A DNA stretch of 64,000 nt from Strigops habroptila. Lineage: Eukaryota; Chordata; Aves; Psittaciformes; Psittacidae. The notes under the pieces are model-generated. The model was given only the letters and a program-made list of their open reading frames with translations, was not told the DNA's origin and ran no database searches. Within the stretch, counting starts at the first letter, position 1; every line of letters begins with the position of its first letter. Both the position numbers and the translations under genes were made by a program. Location of the stretch: the NCBI RefSeq assembly GCF_004027225.2, contig NW_022651116.1, positions 5,001 to 69,000 of the forward strand. Reading direction: 5' to 3'. Below, piece after piece: positions 53,649-64,000 of the stretch.

Positions 53649-56600
53649 ATGGAGGCGCACGGTGAGGACGGGGAGGCCTCGGAGGCCCCGTCCCCGCCCC
53701 CGGGGCCTGGCGGCGGCGTCAACGTCTTCGCCAACGACGGCAGCTTCTTGGAGCTCTTCAAGCGCAAGATGGAAGCGGAGCGGGAACGGGAGGAGGCGGC
53801 GGCGGCGGCGGCAGCAGCAGCGGCGGAAACAGCCGGTGGCGCCGGGGCCCGCCCGTCCGCCGGTTCGAAGAGGAGCGGCGGCGCCCTCAGCTTCGTAAGG
53901 ACGCGGGACCCGCGGCCTCCTCCCGGGCCCACCCGCTCCTTGCGGCGGGTTCGCGGGGGTCCCTTCGGGCCGGCTCCGGGGGTGGCGGCGGCCGCTGCCC
54001 CCCCGCCAGCGGCTCCGTGCTGCGGGGGGGGGGGTGTCCCCAGACGCGAGTGCAGGCCCCGCTGTTACCGCCAGCGCCTCCCGGTGGGCACCTGCCTTCA
54101 GCGAGCCGGGGGGGGGCACGGCCCGGGGGCTCCCCGCTGCTTCCCGGCGCTGCTCGCTCCTTAGGGACGCGTCACCCCCCCCCACACCCCCGAAGCGGGC
54201 CACGGACGGGGGGGCCCCGCTGCGGACAGCCGGGCGGGCCCGTCCCTCCTGGCCCCGCCGCCGTGGGTACGGTGGCAGTTGTGTCCCTTCCCCCCTTAGG
54301 TGGGCAGGCGGCGAGGGGGGAACAAACTGGCCTTGAAGACGGGAGTGGTGGCCCAAGAAACAAAGGACGGACGAGGAGTGGGGGCCCGGGCTGGGGGGGG
54401 GCGCACACACACAGCTGGGCACTGGGAGGGGGTGCTGGGGCCACTGGGAGCACTGGGACAGGGTGTTGGGGACGCTGGGGCTGTTGCTGGGGACACTGGG
54501 AGCACTGGGACGGGGTGCTGGGGACACTGTGAGCATTGTGGGGGGGCTGGGGGCACTGGGACAGGGTGCTGGGGACACTGGGAGCACTGGGACAGGGTGC
54601 TGGGGACACTGGGAGCACTGGGACTGGTGTTGGGGACACTGGGAGCACTGGGATTGTAGTTGGGGACACTGGGGCTGTTGTTGGGGACACTGGGAGCACT
54701 GGGACTGGGTGTTGGAGACACTGGGAGCACTGGGACAGGGCACTGGGGGCACTGGGACGGGGTGTTGGGGACACTGGGGGCACTGGGACTGTTGTTGGGG
54801 ACACTGGGGGCACTGGGATTGTAGTTGGGGACACTGGGACAGGGCGTTGGGGACACTGGGAGCACTGGGATAAGGCGTTTGCGCCACTGGGAGCACTGGG
54901 ACAGGGCATTGTGGATACTGGGACTGGTGTTTGGGACACTGGGAGCACTGGGATTGTAGTTGGGGGCACTGGGACAGGGCATTGGGGACACTGGGAGCAC
55001 TGAGAGGGGGCACTGGGGACACTGGGAGCACTGGGACAAGGCGTTTGCGCCACTGGGAGCACTGGGACAGGGCATTGTGGATACTGGGACTGGTGTTGGG
55101 GCCACTGGGAGCACTGGGACAGAGCGTTGGGGACACTGGGAGCACTGGGACTGTTGCTGGGGACACTGGGAGTACTGGGACAAGGGTATTGGGGGCACTG
55201 GGGGCACTGGGACTGTTGTTGGGGACACTGGGAGGACATGCTGGGGAAAACTGGGGACACTGGGAGCAATGGGTCAGGGCGTTGGGGACACTGTGAGCAT
55301 TGGGAGGGGGCGCTGGGGGCACTGGGACAGGGTGTTGGGGACACTGGGAGCACTGGGACAGGGCACTGGGGACACTGGGGGCACTGAGGCTGGTGTTGGG
55401 GCCACTGAGAGCACTGGGACTGTTATTGTTGGGGACACTGGGAGCACTGGGATTGTAGTTGGGGGCACTGGGAGCTCTGGGACAGGGCATTGGGGACACT
55501 GGGGGCACTGGGACTGGTGTTGGGAACAGTGGGAGCACTGGGACTGTTATTGGGGGCACTGGGAGCACTGGGAGGGGGCACTGGGGCCACTGGGAGCACT
55601 GGGATTGTAGATGGGGGACACTGGCAGGGCATCCTGGGGAAAACTGGGGACGCTGGGAGCACTGGGACTGTAGTTGGGGACACTGGGAGCACTGGGACTG
55701 GGTGCTGAGGACACTGGGAGCACTGGGGACACTGGGAGCACTGGGACAGGGCGTTTGCGCCACTGGGAGCACTGGGACAGGGCGTTTGCGCCACTGGGAG
55801 CACTGGGACAGGGCATTGGGGACACTGGGAGCACTGGGACAGGGCGTTGGGGACACTGGGAGCACTGGGACTGGTCACTGGGGGACACTGGGAGCACTGG
55901 GACTAGTGTTGGGGACACTGGGAGCACTGGGACTAGTGTTGGGGGCACTGGGAGCACTGGGATTGTAGTTGGGGACACTGGGACTGTCGTTGGGGACACT
56001 GGGAGGACATGCTGGGGAAAACTGGGGACACTGGGAGCACTGGGACAGGGCGTTGGGGACACTGGGAGCACTGGGACAGGGCGCTGGGGACACTGGGAGC
56101 ACTGGGACAGGGCATTGGGGACACTGGGAGCACTGGGACAGGGTATTGGGGACACTGGGGGCACTGGGACGGGGTGCTCGGGACACTGGCATGGCGTGTT
56201 GGGGACACTGGGAGCACTGGGACAGGGCATTGGGGACACTGGGAGCACTGGGACTGTTATTGGGGACACTGGGAGCACTGGAACGGGGCGTTGGGGACAC
56301 TGGAACAGGGTCTTGGGGCCACTGGGAGCACTGGGACAGGGCATTGGGGACACTGGGAGCACTGGGACAGGGCGTTGGGGCCACTGGGAGCACTGGGAGG
56401 GGGTACTGGGGACACTGGGAGCACTGGGACTGGGCACTTGGGGACACTGGGAGCACTGGGACAGGGCGCTGGGGACACTGGGAGCACTGGGATTGTAGTT
56501 GGGGACACTGGGACTGTCATTGGGGACACTGGGAGGACATGCTGGGGAAAACTGGGGACACTGGGAGCACTGGGACTGTTATTGGGGACACTGGAAGCAC

Positions 56601-57010
56601 TGGGACAGGGCGTTGGGGACACTGGGAGCCCTGGGACTGTTATTGGGGACACTGGAAGCACTGGGACAGGGCATTGGGGACACTGGGAGCACTGGGAGGG
56701 GGCACTGGGGCCACTGGGAGCACTGGGACTGTCATTGAGGCCACCGGGAGCCCTGGGCCAGGGCACTGAGCACTTGGGCACCCCCAATGCCTATTGACAC
56801 CATTGGGCGCACTGGGCTGGGTGCAGGGGTGCCGGGGGGGGGGCTGTATTTTGAGGTACCCCTCAAGCACCCCCCCTTTTGACCCCCCCATGGGTGCTAT
56901 AGGTGCTGACGAGTAAGGGGGACGCGTGGGCCAAGTACATGGCCGAGGTGAAGAAGTACAAAGCGCATCAGTGCAGCGACGACGACAAAACGCGGCCCTT
57001 GGTCAAGTAG
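53649..57010 (+). CDS. TRIR: TRIR (C19orf43), telomerase RNA-interacting RNase
   Basis: Small nuclear protein reported in human as a telomerase-RNA-interacting exoribonuclease. Three coding exons: 53649-53894, 54300-54377, 56903-57010; 143 aa (human about 176). Exon 1 holds a Pro/Gly segment, [18 protein letters not shown], and an alanine-rich run. Exon 2 starts [16 protein letters not shown]. Exon 3 is the highly conserved tail [35 protein letters not shown]. Oddity: at the end of exon 2 the family has AKKQKTEDE, whereas this frame gives AQETKDGRG, the same length. An extra C in the GCC-AAG context shifts the frame, and the donor GT used is displaced (GGA|GTGGGG), so the reading frame is restored at exon 3. 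See findings. The last intron is a 2.3-kb minisatellite. Confidence 0.85.
54420..56780. repeat. G-rich minisatellite in TRIR intron 2
   Basis: Units of 15-33 bp: GGGGACACTGGGAGCACTGG with GACAGGGCGTT or GACTGTTATT. It shares the core CACTGGGAGCACTGGGA with the BEST2 array at 41400-45055, in the same strand orientation, but here the G-rich strand is the RNA-like strand. Confidence 0.93.
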
Positions 57011-57273
57011 CCCCCCCCCAGGCGTTGGAAACGCTCCTTTACAGGGGGGGGCCCGAAGCCTTTTGTAAGCTCCCCCCCCCCCCCCCCACATACACACCCC
57101 CCCCCCCACCCCGGTGCCACCGGAGCCGCCCCAATGGCAACCAGGACTTTGATGCCACCATGGACTGGCCCCGCCGCTGCTGCCCCCCCCCCCCCCGCTG
57201 CCCCCCCGGGGGGGGCTGGATTTGGGGTGGGAAAGGGGAGGATGGGGGGAGGGGGGGCGGCTGCTGCTGCAGC

Positions 57274-57279
57274 ATTAAA
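57274..57279 (+). terminator. TRIR: TRIR polyadenylation signal (ATTAAA)
   Basis: ATTAAA about 265 bp past the TRIR stop codon, after a CTG-rich stretch. Confidence 0.6.
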
Positions 57280-57344
57280 CACCTCAGAGATTTGGGAGCG
57301 GCGTGGAGAGATTTTGGGGGCGGTGAGAGGGGGGGTGCCCAGGT

Positions 57345-59275
57345 TTCTCATTCACTGCTATGGGGGGGGTTTGGGCTCCCCAGTCACTGTTATGGGGGGT
57401 TATGAGCTCCCCAGCCACTGCTATGGGGATTATGGGGCTCTCCAACCACTCTTATGGGGGGTTATGGGCTCCCCAGCCACTGCTATGGGGGTTATGGGGC
57501 TCCCCAGCCACTGCTATGGGGGTTATGGGGCTCCCCAGCCACTGCTATGGGGGGTTATGGGGCTCCCCAGCCACTGCTATGGGGGTTATGGGGCTCCCCA
57601 GCCACTGCTATGGGGGTTATGGGGCTCCCCAGCCACTGTTATGGGGTTATGGCTCCCCCTAAGCCATTGCCGATGGTGGTTATGGGTTCCCCAGTGACTG
57701 TTATGGGGGGTTATGGGGCTCCCCAGCCACTGCTATGGGGGTTATGGGCTCCCTAGCCATTGCGATGGGTGGTTATGGGTTCCCCAGTCACTGTTATGGG
57801 GGGTTATGGGGCTCCCCAGCCACTGCTATGGGGGTTTTAGGCTCCCCAACCACTGTTATGGGGGGTTGTGGGGCTCCCCAGCCACTGCTATGGGAGTTAT
57901 GGGGCTCCCCAGCCACTGCTATGGGGGTTATGGGCTCCCTAGCCATTGCGATGGGTGGTTATGGGTTCCCCAGTCACTGTTATGGGGGGTTATGGGGCTC
58001 CCCAGCCACTGCTATGGGGGTTTTAGGCTCCCCAACCACTGTTATGGGGGGTTGTGGGGCTCCCCAGCCACTGCTATGGGGATTATGGGCTCCCCAGCCA
58101 CTGCTGGGGGGGGTTATGGGCTCCTCAGTCACTGTTATGGGGCTCCCCAGTCACTGCTATGGGGGGTTTTAGGCTCCCCACCCACTGTTATGGGGGTTAT
58201 GGGGCTCCTCACCCACTGTTATGGGGGGTTATGGGCTCCTCAGTCACTGTTATGGGGCTCCCCAGTCACTGCTATGGGGGGTTATGGGGCTCCCCAACCA
58301 CTGTTATGGGGGTTGTGGGCTCCCCAGCCACTGCTATGGGGGGTTATGGGGCTCCCCAGTCGCTGTTATGGGGGGTTATGGGTTCCCCAGCCACTGCTGT
58401 GGGGGGTTATGGGGCTCCCCAGTCGCTGTTATGGGGGGTTATGGGCTCCCCAACCACTGCTATGGGGGGTTATGGGGCTCCCCAGCCACTGCTATGGGGG
58501 GTTTGGGCTCCCCAGCCACTGCTATGGGGGTTATGGGGCTCCCCAGTGACTGCTATGGGGGGTTATGGGGCTCCCCAGCCACTGCTATGGGGGTCTTGGG
58601 GCTCCCCAGTCACTGCTATGGGGGGTTATGGGGCTCCCCAGCCACTGCTATGGGGGTCTTGGGGCTCCCCAGCGACTGCTATGGGGGGTTATGGGTTCCC
58701 CAGCCACTGCTGTGGGGGGTTATGGGCTCCCCAACCACTGCTATGGGGGTTATGGGGCTCCCCAGCCACTGCTATGGGGGGTTTGGGCTCCCCAGCCACT
58801 GCTATGGGGGTTTGGGCTCCCCAACCACTGTTAGGGGGGGTTGTGGGGCTCCCCAGCCACTGCTATGGGGATTATGGGCTCCCCAGCCACTGCTGGGGGG
58901 GGTTATGGGCTCCTCAGTCAGTGTTATGGGGCTCCCCAGTCACTGTTATGGGGGGTTATGGGTTCCCCAGTCACTGCTATGGGGGGTTGTGGGCTCCCCA
59001 ACCACTGCTGTGGGGGGTTATGGGCTCCCCAACCACTGCTATGGGGGTTTATGGGTTCCCCAGTGACTGTTATGGGGGGTTTGGGCTCCCCAGCCACTGC
59101 TGGGGGGGTTATGGGGCTCCCCAGCCACTGTTATGAGGGTTATGGGCTCCCCAGTGACACTTATGGGGGGTTATGGGGCTCCCCAGCCACTGCTATGGGG
59201 GTTATGGGCTCCCCAGTGACTGCTATGGGGGGTTATGGGCTCCCCAGCCACTGCTATGGGGGGTTATGGGGGAAC
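57345..59275. repeat. 31-bp minisatellite between TRIR and TNPO2
   Basis: About 60 copies of GGGGTTATGGGGCTCCCCAG followed by CCACTGCTAT, with an inverted-repeat core GGGGCTCCCC. Longer blocks recur (57735-57900 and 57913-58075 are close copies). Confidence 0.93.
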
Positions 59276-59299
59276 AGAGCAGAGACCTCACCCCCGCCC

Positions 59300-59639
59300 C
59301 CCGCAGTGGTACGTCCCAGCCGCGGTGCACTCTGGGTACCACAGTTCAGCTCCGTCGTTGGCGGGAGCTCCTACTGCGCATGCTCGCTCCTGCCCACCCT
59401 TCCCCACGTGGCCCCGCCCCCGCGCCACGTGACGCGGCCCGTCCTTCCCGCGCGGGGCGGACGGTGGCCGCCGGGGGTCAGCGCCCGCGTGTCGCGCTCG
59501 GGCCCCGCCGGTGCTTCCCCCCCCCCCCCTTCCCCCGTTAACCTCCCCCCCCCCATCCCCGGTGTGTCCGGGATCCCCTTTCCCCCCACCTTCCACGTGC
59601 ACCGGGACCCCCCCTTTCCCTTCTCCAAGCCCGGAACAG
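59300..59639 (+). promoter_or_regulatory. TNPO2: TNPO2 CpG promoter and non-coding first exon
   Basis: CpG-dense segment with GC boxes and two CACGTG E-boxes (about 59405 and 59426). A donor (AACAG|GTACGGGG) at 59639/59640 ends a probable 5' UTR exon that would splice to the acceptor just before the ATG at 60560. The transcription start is not determined. Confidence 0.6.
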
Positions 59640-59689
59640 GTACGGGGCGGCGGGGAAGCGGCGCGGGGCCTGGCGGGACCGGGCTGGGG

Positions 59690-64000
<4,311 letters not shown>

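Noticed and set aside
54300-54400. Calling TRIR a pseudogene because of the frameshift
   Set aside because: The frame is restored with equal length, exons 1 and 3 are intact, and the shared promoter with GET3 is intact; an error or a compensated change is more likely.

Overview
The window looks like part of a bird genome, most likely a gene-dense, GC-rich microchromosome. The evidence is short vertebrate genes with GT-AG introns, very high GC, nearly every long intron filled by its own minisatellite, and gene content matching human 19p13. I could not run a search, so orthologue names rest on remembered family sequences and conserved gene order.

Layout. On the minus strand, read right to left, are GET3/ASNA1 (53428-48439), BEST2 (47092-38415), a CYP4F22-like P450 (21110-13941), MCOLN1 (12895-5250) and the 5' end of PNPLA6 (2138-1, running off the left edge). 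On the plus strand are PGLYRP2 (22236-25894), ICAM5 (31921-37462), TRIR (53649-57010) and the 5' half of TNPO2 (60560-64000, running off the right edge). A C/D-box snoRNA matching SNORD41 sits in a TNPO2 intron at about 63562-63630. MCOLN1-PNPLA6, PGLYRP2/CYP4F22 and BEST2-GET3-TRIR-TNPO2 are neighbours in human too; here several 19p13 segments are brought side by side.

The genes do not form one pathway. MCOLN1 is a lysosomal cation channel with a CLEAR-type TFEB site at its promoter. PNPLA6 is an ER phospholipase. CYP4F22-like and PGLYRP2 diverge from a CA-rich spacer and are linked to skin lipid and innate-immune roles. ICAM5 is an eight-Ig-domain adhesion receptor. BEST2 is a calcium-gated chloride channel. 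GET3 (tail-anchored protein targeting) and TRIR share a 220-bp bidirectional CpG promoter. TNPO2 is a nuclear import receptor.

Most non-coding sequence is tandem repeat with unit lengths from about 9 bp to 300 bp. The exception is an AT-richer block at about 27130-29730 that holds diverged ~160-200-bp repeats and no gene I recognise. The most striking observations are: (1) a 12-copy tandem repeat whose unit is the splice acceptor, start codon and first 11 codons of BEST2; (2) length-preserving, self-compensating frameshifts in two very conserved genes, GET3 and TRIR; (3) loss of the CYP4-type haem-linking glutamate in the P450; (4) a tandemly repeated YY1/CRE promoter module upstream of PNPLA6; and (5) one minisatellite core shared by BEST2 and TRIR introns.
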